Of a stretch of DNA of 5,268 bases, positions 1-4,880 are shown in pieces; within the stretch, counting starts at the first letter, position 1, and each line of letters starts with the position of its first letter. This DNA is from an uncultured Planctomycetaceae bacterium (GTDB taxonomy: Bacteria > Planctomycetota > Planctomycetia > Pirellulales > Lacipirellulaceae). The notes under the pieces are model-generated. The model was not told where the DNA came from. It saw only the letters and a list, made by a program, of their open reading frames with translations, and ran no database searches. A program made the position numbers and the translations under genes. The stretch spans positions 1 to 5,268 of the forward strand of contig CALMBE010000413.1 of the NCBI GenBank assembly GCA_937860165.1, read 5' to 3'.

Positions 1-94
1 GTGAGGCACCAACCAATAGCTTCTTTCGTCCAAGTGCGGAATTTTCTCAACAGCCAAGCAGGCTCAGCCTCACCCACCCTACAGGCTTTTCGCC
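1..94. repeat. First copy of a 94 bp direct repeat, carrying a truncated palindromic element
   Basis: Positions 1-94 are identical, base for base, to 218-311, so the repeat period is 217 bp. The copy contains the right end of a palindromic element: GCCTCACCCACC at 67-78 pairs with GTGAGGC at 1-7, and the rest of the left arm lies outside the window. The right end extends to ACCCACCCTAC (72-82), which is also the reverse complement of GTAGGGTGGGT at 104-114, the left end of the next element. Identity stops at position 95/312. The short reading frames across this region follow the repeats on both strands and have no support as genes. Confidence 0.9.
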
Positions 95-107
95 ATCGAG
101 TTCGTAG

Positions 108-191
108 GGTGGGTAAGACAGAGCCAACGTCGGCAAAGATTGAGCGTGACGACCTTTGGACAATGTTGCCATATTGAGGGTCTTACCCACC
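108..191. repeat. 84 bp MITE/REP-like element with 12 bp terminal inverted repeats
   Basis: The left end GGTGGGTAAGAC (108-119) is the perfect reverse complement of the right end GTCTTACCCACC (180-191). The interior (120-179) does not code for anything recognisable. It differs from the interior of the flanking copies, although the length and the GGTGGGT/ACCCACC core of the termini are shared, so this looks like a divergent member of the same family. Elements of this kind with GTAGGGTGGGT-type ends recur in planctomycete and cyanobacterial genomes as I remember them; the family name is not established here. Confidence 0.8.
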
Positions 192-212
192 TTCATCGCG
201 CTGCGTTGAAAA

Positions 213-311
213 GGTGGGTGAGGCACCAACCAATAGCTTCTTTCGTCCAAGTGCGGAATTTTCTCAACAGCCAAGCAGGCTCAGCCTCACCCACCCTACA
301 GGCTTTTCGCC
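213..311. repeat. Palindromic element with 12 bp terminal inverted repeats inside the second 94 bp repeat copy
   Basis: GGTGGGTGAGGC at 213-224 is the perfect reverse complement of GCCTCACCCACC at 284-295, which bounds an 83 bp element. Positions 218-311 repeat 1-94 exactly, including 16 bp beyond the right end of the palindrome, so the duplicated unit is larger than the element itself. On the left, AAGGTGGGT (211-219) also pairs with ACCCACCTT (185-193) at the end of the preceding element. The three elements are therefore packed nearly end to end with gaps of 29 and 21 bp. Confidence 0.85.
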
Positions 312-390
312 GCCAAGATCGCCAAGAAGAAATTCAGAATTGGTGAGAATCCTGCAAAAATAACTCCTATTCACTTGGCGTGCTTGGCGG
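310..390. repeat. Inverted pair of CGCCAAG-type repeats
   Basis: CCGCCAAGATCGCCAAG (310-326) and CTTGGCGTGCTTGGCGG (374-390) are reverse complements except for two central bases, giving a 17 bp imperfect stem around a 47 nt AT-richer loop. Each arm is itself two CGCCAAG heptamers 9 bp apart. The left arm abuts the end of the 94 bp repeat at 311. No reading frame of interest crosses it. It is probably another dispersed repeat family; it has no T-run that would make it a standard terminator. Confidence 0.65.
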
Positions 391-456
391 TTCTTCCTGA
401 CTTTGCAATTCGCTTGTGCCCAATATCCCGCGTCTGTCCTTTGGGGCCAAGATCAG

Positions 457-462
457 TAAAAT
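457..462 (+). promoter_or_regulatory. Possible -10 box upstream of the DnaJ-rnpA-yidD operon
   Basis: TAAAAT matches the sigma-70 -10 consensus at five of six positions and lies 43 bp before the ATG of the J-domain gene. No good -35 box is found at 16-18 bp spacing (the bases there are CTGTCC/TGTCCT), so the call rests on the -10 alone. The rest of 391-505 shows no other structure that I can support. Confidence 0.25.
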
Positions 463-505
463 GAATCGTTAGGCACTTACTAAGCACAATCTCTCCTAGA
501 GTCAC

Positions 506-1450
506 ATGGCCAGCGATCACTACGAAACCTTGGGAATTAGCCGCCAAGCCACGCCGGAGGAAATCCAAAAGGCGTACCGACAGATGGCGCGCAAGTACCA
601 TCCGGATGTGAATCCTAGCGACACCCAAGCAAAACAGAAGTTTCAACAAGTGCAGGCAGCCTTCGATGTCTTGAACGATCCACAAAAGCGAGAATTGTAC
701 GACCGATATGGCAGTGCTTATGAGTCGGTGGGAGGGGGGCCGGGTCCTCGGCCCGGTTCGGCGAGTTGGACCGGCAGCGGTGGTCCGCAGGGTTTTGATA
801 TCAACCTGGAAGACCTTTTTGGAGGCGGGGGCGGTTCGCCGGGCGGAGGCTTTGCCGATCTCTTCAAGACCTTCAAGCAACGCGGCAAACGGAACCCGCC
901 CACGAAGGGAGAGAATATCGAGCATACGCTCACTGTGCCATTTGCCACGGCGATCCTCGGCGGCGAAGCTGAGATCTCGCTCCGTCGTGCCTCCGGAAAG
1001 GCCGAGTCGATTCGCGTCAAGATTCCTGCTGGGATTGAATCGGGGAAAAAAATTCGACTTCGCGGAAAGGGGGAACCAAGTAGCGGCGGTGGCTTGGCGG
1101 GGGATATCCTGATTCAAATCGATGTGGCTCCGCATCCCCACTTTCGTCGGCACGGAAATCGGCTCGATGTGCGCGTTCCGATCACCTTGGCCGAGGCTTT
1201 GGGAGGTGCCAAGATCGATGTCCCCACACCTCATGGAACGATCACGCTCACGGTGCCCCCGGGAACCTCCAGTGGCAGCAAGTTGCGGGCTAAGGGGCAA
1301 GGAGTAAAAAAGACCGACGGCGAGACTGGAGACTTGTTCGCCGAAGTGATGATCGTGGTACCAAAGGAGCTCAGTCAGGCGGATCGCCAAACACTACTCG
1401 ATACACTCCAGCACTATGCACACAATCCACGGGCCGAGTTGCGATGGTGA
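506..1450 (+). CDS. Class II DnaJ/CbpA-type J-domain co-chaperone (Hsp40)
   Basis: A 314-residue cytoplasmic Hsp40 expected to deliver unfolded clients to DnaK and stimulate its ATPase. The J domain spans about residues 4-69: YETLGIS opens helix I, the invariant HPD is at 32-34, and KRELYDRYG closes it. A Gly-rich linker follows (about 75-115, including DLFGGGGG and a second FADLF motif). The substrate-binding beta domains run from about 135 to 300, with VKIPAGIESGKKIRLRGKG and the second-domain counterpart VPPGTSSGSKLRAKGQG. The CxxCxGxG zinc-finger repeats of DnaJ proper are absent, which makes it a class II (CbpA/DnaJB-like) protein of normal length. The start ATG has only a weak Shine-Dalgarno-like TAGAG, but the J domain begins right after it, so no other start fits. 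Its stop overlaps the next gene (ATGGTGA). Family assignment is firm; the exact paralogue is not. Confidence 0.95.
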   Translation: MASDHYETLGISRQATPEEIQKAYRQMARKYHPDVNPSDTQAKQKFQQVQAAFDVLNDPQKRELYDRYGSAYESVGGGPGPRPGSASWTGSGGPQGFDINLEDLFGGGGGSPGGGFADLFKTFKQRGKRNPPTKGENIEHTLTVPFATAILGGEAEISLRRASGKAESIRVKIPAGIESGKKIRLRGKGEPSSGGGLAGDILIQIDVAPHPHFRRHGNRLDVRVPITLAEALGGAKIDVPTPHGTITLTVPPGTSSGSKLRAKGQGVKKTDGETGDLFAEVMIVVPKELSQADRQTLLDTLQHYAHNPRAELRW

Positions 1451-1767
1451 GCACACTAACGGCCACGCTAGTCGTGTTGGCAGCACGAACTGGAATTCCC
1501 GAACCAACCCGAACAATTGCCTTGATGGCTCTGTTGGGAATTGTCTTGTTGGGTTTGTTGCTCGTGGCAGGTACGCTGTTGGGGGGGAGTTGGGTCCGAA
1601 AGGTCGGATCTTTTCAACGTGGGCGTGCAGTTCCCGAGGACCTAATTCTCCGGAATCCATCGAAAAAAAGTTCGATCGCTGAGTATGTACAATCGTCCGA
1701 GCCGTGTACCACCGACACTAAGACTTCCGAAGATACCATCGAGTCCAATGAAAATGGCAGTCAATGA
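1444..1767 (+). CDS. Small single-pass membrane protein of unknown function
   Basis: I do not recognise this 107-residue protein. Its ATG overlaps the stop of the J-domain gene by 7 nt and its end runs 20 nt into rnpA, the spacing expected of a coupled operon gene. After a short hydrophobic N-terminal stretch (residues 5-14) there is one strong transmembrane helix at about 25-48, rich in Leu, Gly and Val, followed by basic residues (WVRK, RGR), which predicts a cytoplasmic tail under the positive-inside rule. The tail (52-107) is polar, with Ser/Thr/Glu-rich low complexity near the C terminus, and is probably disordered. No catalytic motif is visible. It fills the gap between two certain genes and the other frames there are poorer, so I think it is real. 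rpmH, often found upstream of rnpA, is not in this gap. Confidence 0.65.
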   Translation: MVSTLTATLVVLAARTGIPEPTRTIALMALLGIVLLGLLLVAGTLLGGSWVRKVGSFQRGRAVPEDLILRNPSKKSSIAEYVQSSEPCTTDTKTSEDTIESNENGSQ

Positions 1768-2125
1768 CTTCCCCAAGTCCGCCCGATTGCTCAAATCGGC
1801 GGAGTTCGAGCGGGTGTTTCGACGTCGACTTATCGTGAGCGATAGTCGGCTGGTTGTTTACTGTGCCCGAGGAGTGTGCGATGCGACGCGCGTGGGACTC
1901 GTGGTTTCGCGGAAGTGCGGGAATGCGGTCGTTCGCAATCGTTGGAAACGCCTCCTCCGCGAGGCCTTTCGACTTGAGCGAACCGAGTTGCCGCTGCGAC
2001 TGGATCTGGTGGTTGTTCCGCGCAGCAATGCTGTGCCCGAACTTGCAGAGTTGCAGAAGTCGTTTCAATCGCTCGCTTCGAAAGCAGCTGCCAGGCTTTC
2101 GAGTTCCGGTAACGAATCGCTATGA
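1748..2125 (+). CDS. rnpA: Ribonuclease P protein component
   Basis: The 125-residue basic protein subunit of RNase P, which binds the catalytic RNA and the 5' leader of precursor tRNAs. Family features are in the expected order: FPKSARLLKSAEFERVFRRR (8-27), the VGLVVSRKCGNAVVRNRWKR core (49-68) with the RNR signature at 63-65 and the basic helix LLREAFR (69-75), then DLVVVPR (86-92) in the last beta strand. The frame is open upstream to an ATG at 1685, but the extra 21 residues are Pro/Ser-rich and unlike RnpA. Starting at 1748 (MKM...) gives the usual family length; ATG 1754 is an equally possible start. There is no clear ribosome binding site, consistent with coupling to the overlapping upstream gene. 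The stop overlaps yidD by 4 nt (ATGA). Confidence 0.95.
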   Translation: MKMAVNDFPKSARLLKSAEFERVFRRRLIVSDSRLVVYCARGVCDATRVGLVVSRKCGNAVVRNRWKRLLREAFRLERTELPLRLDLVVVPRSNAVPELAELQKSFQSLASKAAARLSSSGNESL

Positions 2126-2349
2126 CCTTACTGAGGGCGATCACGACTTTCCTTCTGGTAACCGCGGTGCGGTGCTATCAGTGGACTATCAGTCCCTTCT
2201 TGGGCAGGTGTTGCCGGTTCGAGCCCACTTGTAGCGAGTACTTTATTGGTGCCGTGAGACGCCATGGGGCCTGGCGTGGGAGTCTGCTAGGGATTCACCG
2301 CATCTGCCGCTGTCACCCTTGGCATCCCGGGGGTTACGACCCACCCTGA
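2122..2349 (+). CDS. yidD: Membrane protein insertion efficiency factor YidD
   Basis: A 75-residue YidD, the small inner-face membrane-associated protein that helps YidC-dependent insertion. The sequence shows an amphipathic/hydrophobic N terminus (residues 3-16), then YQWTISPFLGRCCRFEPTC (19-37) followed by SEY (38-40), the RRHGAWRGSLLGIHR helix and the terminal CRCHPWHPGGYDPP. Conserved cysteines are at 31, 37 and 64. It ends directly after the GGYDP motif, so it lacks the variable C-terminal tail of many homologues. Translation starts within the rnpA stop (ATGA) with no Shine-Dalgarno sequence of its own, implying coupling. In most bacteria yidC follows; here the next gene is a FlgI-like lipoprotein 169 bp away. 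Confidence 0.95.
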   Translation: MTLLRAITTFLLVTAVRCYQWTISPFLGRCCRFEPTCSEYFIGAVRRHGAWRGSLLGIHRICRCHPWHPGGYDPP

Positions 2350-2367
2350 GTGCTAGCGTGGCCTGTA

Positions 2368-2396
2368 TTGACTAGCTTAGTCACTCTTCGTAAGCT
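2368..2396 (+). promoter_or_regulatory. Candidate promoter with overlapping dyad upstream of the FlgI-like gene
   Basis: TTGACT (2368-2373, five of six to the -35 consensus) is followed after exactly 17 bp by TAAGCT (2391-2396, three of six to the -10). The small dyad GACTA-GCT-TAGTC (2370-2382) overlaps the -35 box and the start of the spacer and could be an operator half-site pair. It would give a leader of roughly 115 nt before the chosen start at 2519. The weak -10 keeps confidence low. Confidence 0.3.
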
Positions 2397-2402
2397 TCCG
2401 GC

Positions 2403-2416
2403 CCCAAATTCTTGGG
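2403..2416 (+). other. Short hairpin between yidD and the FlgI-like gene
   Basis: CCCAA-ATTC-TTGGG forms a 5 bp stem with a 4 nt loop 53 nt after the yidD stop. No T-run follows (next bases TCACCTTC), so it does not qualify as an intrinsic terminator. It would sit in the leader of the downstream gene if the candidate promoter is real. Confidence 0.25.
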
Positions 2417-2505
2417 TCACCTTCGGTCGAGTTGCGCTTTGCTTTCCTGGTTAAGGAGTTAAGCGTGGAAACCCTAGGTCGAGAAATCCAAACCCTGGAT
2501 GCTAT

Positions 2506-2521
2506 GGAGATAACGAGCATG
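2506..2521 (+). promoter_or_regulatory. Ribosome binding site that decides the start of the FlgI-like gene
   Basis: GGAG at 2506-2509 lies 9 nt before ATG 2519, whose product begins with a compact lipoprotein-type signal peptide. A competing in-frame start exists: AAGGAG (2453-2458) is 6 nt upstream of GTG 2465, which would add 18 residues (including five acidic ones) ahead of the signal. The Shine-Dalgarno is better at the GTG, but the signal-peptide logic favours the ATG. Confidence 0.5.
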
Positions 2522-4222
2522 AAGTCCGATCTCGGATTGCGTGTCAGAATAACGGTTACGATTGTCGCACTAAGTGCCTACGGCGGCTGCATGGGTCCCA
2601 TTTTGCGGCAACAGAGTCCCGAAGTTGCGGTAGAAGAAGAAACGGAAGCGGAGAACCCGCTGGTAGGGAGTGTTACGCAACCCTATGGGCTGACGTATGT
2701 CAAGGTAGAAGCCGTGGCGCTGGTGACCGGGTTGTCAGGAACGGGCGAAGACCCTCCCCCCTCGCCGCAACGGGCAGCACTGCTCTCGGAGATGAACCGT
2801 CGTGGCATCGAACGTCCGAACGAAATTCTGGCTTCACCCAATACGGCACTAGTCTTGGTGCGCGGATTCTTGCGTCCTGGGATTCGGGAAGGGGATCGCT
2901 TCGATGTGGAAGTTCGGACACCTTCGCGGAGCAATAGCACGAGCCTCCGCGGTGGATCGTTGTTAGAAACGCGACTTACCGAAACTGCCGTGCTTGGGGA
3001 ACAGCTTCGTAAGGGGCATTTGCTGGGTGTGGCCCACGGCCCGATCCTGGTCGATCCTTCCGCAGACGAGACAGAAGACTCGGCACTGGCGCGGCAAGGG
3101 CGTGTCCTCGGCGGTGGCATCACCAACAAGAGCCGCAATTTGGGCTTGGTCATTAATAGCGAACGCCAATCCATTCGTTTGAGTCAAGCGATCGGCAAAG
3201 CGGTTAACAATCGCTTCTACAGTTACGTCGAAGGGCAACAGCGCGGCATGGCCACACCCAAGACCGACGAATTTATCGAGTTGGATATTCATCCGCGGTA
3301 CAAGGACAATGTTGGTCGCTTCATGCGGGTCGTGCGGAATATCGCCGTGAACGAGAGCCCCGCGGATCAGCAAGCTCGGCTCAAACTACTCGAACAGCAA
3401 TTACTCGATCCGGTGACAGCCGCTACTGCCGCTTTGCGGTTGGAGGCCATCGGCGGCGATCAAGTTCGTGAGGCCTTGCTTGCAGGTATAAAATCGGAGG
3501 ACCCCGAAGTGCGATTTTACTCGGCCGAAGCCCTCGCCTATCTGGATGTCACTGAGGCAGTGGAGCCCCTGGCACAGGTTGCCAGGGAAGAGCCAGCGTT
3601 TCGCGTCCATGCATTCGCGGCATTGAGTGCCATGGACGATGGAGCAGCGTATGAAGCGCTGCGGGAATTGCTCTCGGTCAAGAGTGCTGAAACACGGTAC
3701 GGTGCCTTCCGATCGATGACGGCAATGACCCCCAACGATTCGCTCTTGGTAGGTGAGGATATGAGTGGGAAGTTCACCTTCCACCGGTTAGATGTCTCCG
3801 GAGATCCGATGATCCATGCCACCAGTAGCCATCGCCCCGAGTTGGTTTTCTTTGGATTAGAACACAAACTCAAATTGCCCCTGGTGCTCGATGCGGGACC
3901 AAAAATATTGGTCAATGGTCTCAGTGGTGGACAAATCAAGGTGAGCAACTTTGGCGAAACCACGCAGCAACGAATCGTTTCGACGGACGTGGAAGAAGTG
4001 ATTCGTGCCATCGTCGATCTGGGTGGCACGTATCCGGATGTGGTGCAGATGTTGCAGCAAGCTAAACAATCCGGGGCCCTCGAAAGTCGATTTCGGATCA
4101 ACGCCCTGCCTGAGGTGGGGCGTGAACTGGTCCGGAGCGGGACTGAATCGGAGGACGACACCGAACAATCGACCGGATACGGGGTGGAAACTCCCGCTCC
4201 GGAGTTGTTTGGGAAGAAGTAG
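2519..4222 (+). CDS. FlgI-like (flagellar P-ring family) lipoprotein with inserted HEAT-like repeats
   Basis: A 567-residue predicted envelope lipoprotein. Residues 1-24 form a signal peptide (basic KSDLGLRVR, hydrophobic ITVTIVALSA, then YGGC with Cys24 as the likely lipidated residue; Tyr at -3 is atypical). Residues 26-48 are an acidic linker. Residues about 49-281 resemble FlgI: KVEAVALVTGLSGTGE, REGDRFDVEVRTPSRS and SLRGGSLLETRL, then GPILV and an IRLSQAIGKAVNNRF segment like FlgI's TARRIADAIN region. Residues about 286-403 are three or four HEAT/PBS-lyase-like helical pairs (AALRLEAIGGDQVREALLAG; DPEVRFYSAEALAYLD; FRVHAFAALSAMDD). Residues about 411-531 appear to return to FlgI: VEEVIRAIVDLGG followed by VVQMLQQAKQSGALESRF matches the FlgI C-terminal LIAILQALKAAGAL pattern. 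True FlgI is about 350-370 residues, is not a lipoprotein and assembles around the flagellar rod; no flagellar genes are nearby. The function is unknown: a ring or multimeric outer-membrane/periplasmic scaffold is an inference only. An upstream GTG at 2465 is the alternative start. Confidence 0.85.
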   Translation: MKSDLGLRVRITVTIVALSAYGGCMGPILRQQSPEVAVEEETEAENPLVGSVTQPYGLTYVKVEAVALVTGLSGTGEDPPPSPQRAALLSEMNRRGIERPNEILASPNTALVLVRGFLRPGIREGDRFDVEVRTPSRSNSTSLRGGSLLETRLTETAVLGEQLRKGHLLGVAHGPILVDPSADETEDSALARQGRVLGGGITNKSRNLGLVINSERQSIRLSQAIGKAVNNRFYSYVEGQQRGMATPKTDEFIELDIHPRYKDNVGRFMRVVRNIAVNESPADQQARLKLLEQQLLDPVTAATAALRLEAIGGDQVREALLAGIKSEDPEVRFYSAEALAYLDVTEAVEPLAQVAREEPAFRVHAFAALSAMDDGAAYEALRELLSVKSAETRYGAFRSMTAMTPNDSLLVGEDMSGKFTFHRLDVSGDPMIHATSSHRPELVFFGLEHKLKLPLVLDAGPKILVNGLSGGQIKVSNFGETTQQRIVSTDVEEVIRAIVDLGGTYPDVVQMLQQAKQSGALESRFRINALPEVGRELVRSGTESEDDTEQSTGYGVETPAPELFGKK

Positions 4223-4230
4223 TACGTTGT

Positions 4231-4289
4231 CCCCGAGGAGTTTTGCATTTCAACAGGGGGTCCCATATTCGGAGCGAAAACTCGCGGGG
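4231..4289. terminator. Possible bidirectional terminator/long hairpin between convergent genes
   Basis: CCCCG (4231-4235) pairs with CGGGG (4285-4289) and GAGTTTT (4238-4244) with AAAACTC (4277-4283), giving a 12 bp interrupted stem with a 32 nt loop that starts 9 nt after the FlgI-like stop. It lies between two convergent genes, where a shared terminator is expected. The large loop and the lack of a T-run after the stem make a classic intrinsic terminator doubtful. Confidence 0.3.
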
Positions 4290-4350
4290 TTGTGCGCGGG
4301 TCGGCAGCTTGAAACTTTTGCCTAAGCAGATCTCGAGAAACTCGGTAGCG

Positions 4351-4374
4351 TGCAAAATTCATTGAATTCCATGC
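4351..4374. repeat. AT-rich dyad downstream of the HTH gene
   Basis: AATTCA-T-TGAATT (4356-4368) is a 13 bp near-perfect palindrome, bracketed by TGCA at 4351-4354 and at 4371-4374. It lies 18-41 bp past the stop of the minus-strand gene and could act as its transcript-end hairpin or be a protein-binding site. The sequence does not distinguish the two. Confidence 0.3.
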
Positions 4375-4391
4375 AATTGTTGTCGCGATTT

Positions 4392-4880
4392 TCATGTCGA
4401 CTTTCGGCGGCTTGGATTGCGGAGTGGTTTTTCGGACGCGCGTAATTCTGCCGCGGATTGTGACATGACTGCATTGATCCGGCGGTAAATGCGGAGGGCA
4501 GTTTGTTCGTCAGGTATTTCCTGGGAAATTAAATCGAGAATGATCTCGGCCTGGGCTTCAAAATCTTCCGGGTCCTGAAAAGAGAGGGGTTTCTTGGCGA
4601 ATCTGCGGGGACTCACCCGTTCGAGGTACCAAGCGGCTGCCCGCCAATTGGTGCGTGCTTTTTCTCGCAGGGCACGCAGCGGTTCGAGTTCGGCCATTAA
4701 TTGGGCGTTGCGGAGTCGCTCGAAAAAATCCTCATTTCGCAAGGCTTCCCGACGAATAGTACTCGGAGCACAACCTACGTAGTGCGCGGCGCCGGTGAGG
4801 TCCATACCCGCCGAGACAAGTGCGCAGACTTCACGCCGTTTTGAGTCATCCAGCGCCCGAGGGCGGCCAACTTGTGCCAT
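4392..4880 (-). CDS. Helix-turn-helix protein resembling phage small-terminase-type DNA-binding proteins; function unknown
   Basis: A 162-residue cytoplasmic protein. Residues 5-46 look like a helix-turn-helix: GRPRALDDSKRREVCALVSAG leads into AAHYVGCAPSTIRREA (31-46), where VGCAPSTI is the turn and recognition-helix start. A helical middle part (50-75) and the motif WRAAAWYLERVSPRRF (79-94) follow; a Trp-x-Ala-Ala-x-Trp-x-Leu-Glu-Arg segment of this kind is familiar from small terminase subunits and from stand-alone proteins in planctomycete genomes. The C terminus is helical, then basic (RNPSRRKST). The start MAQVGRPR is preceded by AGGGA 7 nt upstream. No large terminase, portal or other phage gene is present, so a packaging role is not supported here; a domesticated or mobile regulator is possible. 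It is convergent with the FlgI-like gene. Confidence 0.8.
   Translation of the reverse strand: MAQVGRPRALDDSKRREVCALVSAGMDLTGAAHYVGCAPSTIRREALRNEDFFERLRNAQLMAELEPLRALREKARTNWRAAAWYLERVSPRRFAKKPLSFQDPEDFEAQAEIILDLISQEIPDEQTALRIYRRINAVMSQSAAELRASEKPLRNPSRRKST

Noticed and set aside
1..311. CRISPR array
   Set aside because: The repeat units are 83-94 bp, palindromic and differ between neighbours; there are no short regular direct repeats with unique spacers of constant length, and no cas gene.
47..346. Two short open frames on opposite strands across the left repeat cluster (minus 47-274, plus 140-346)
   Set aside because: Both are composed almost wholly of the palindromic repeats, have no domain or ribosome binding site, and exist because the repeats lack stops in those frames.
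371..1390. A 339-residue open frame on the minus strand opposite the J-domain gene
   Set aside because: It mirrors a certain gene (J domain plus both beta domains on the + strand). Its own translation shows no family resemblance and is Arg/Ser/Leu-rich, as antisense frames in GC-rich genes usually are.
1685..1747. A longer RnpA starting at ATG 1685
   Set aside because: The added 21 residues (MYNRPSRVPPTLRLPKIPSS and one more) do not resemble RnpA and would overlap the upstream small gene by 83 nt; the start at 1748 gives the normal family length.
2519..4222. Bona fide flagellar P-ring gene flgI
   Set aside because: The protein is some 200 residues too long, carries a lipoprotein-type signal and a HEAT-like insert, and no flagellar genes flank it.
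3538..4395. A 285-residue open frame on the minus strand opposite the FlgI-like gene
   Set aside because: It overlaps the well-supported FlgI-like coding region, is rich in Ser/Thr/Arg/Pro without motifs, and no start signal is visible.
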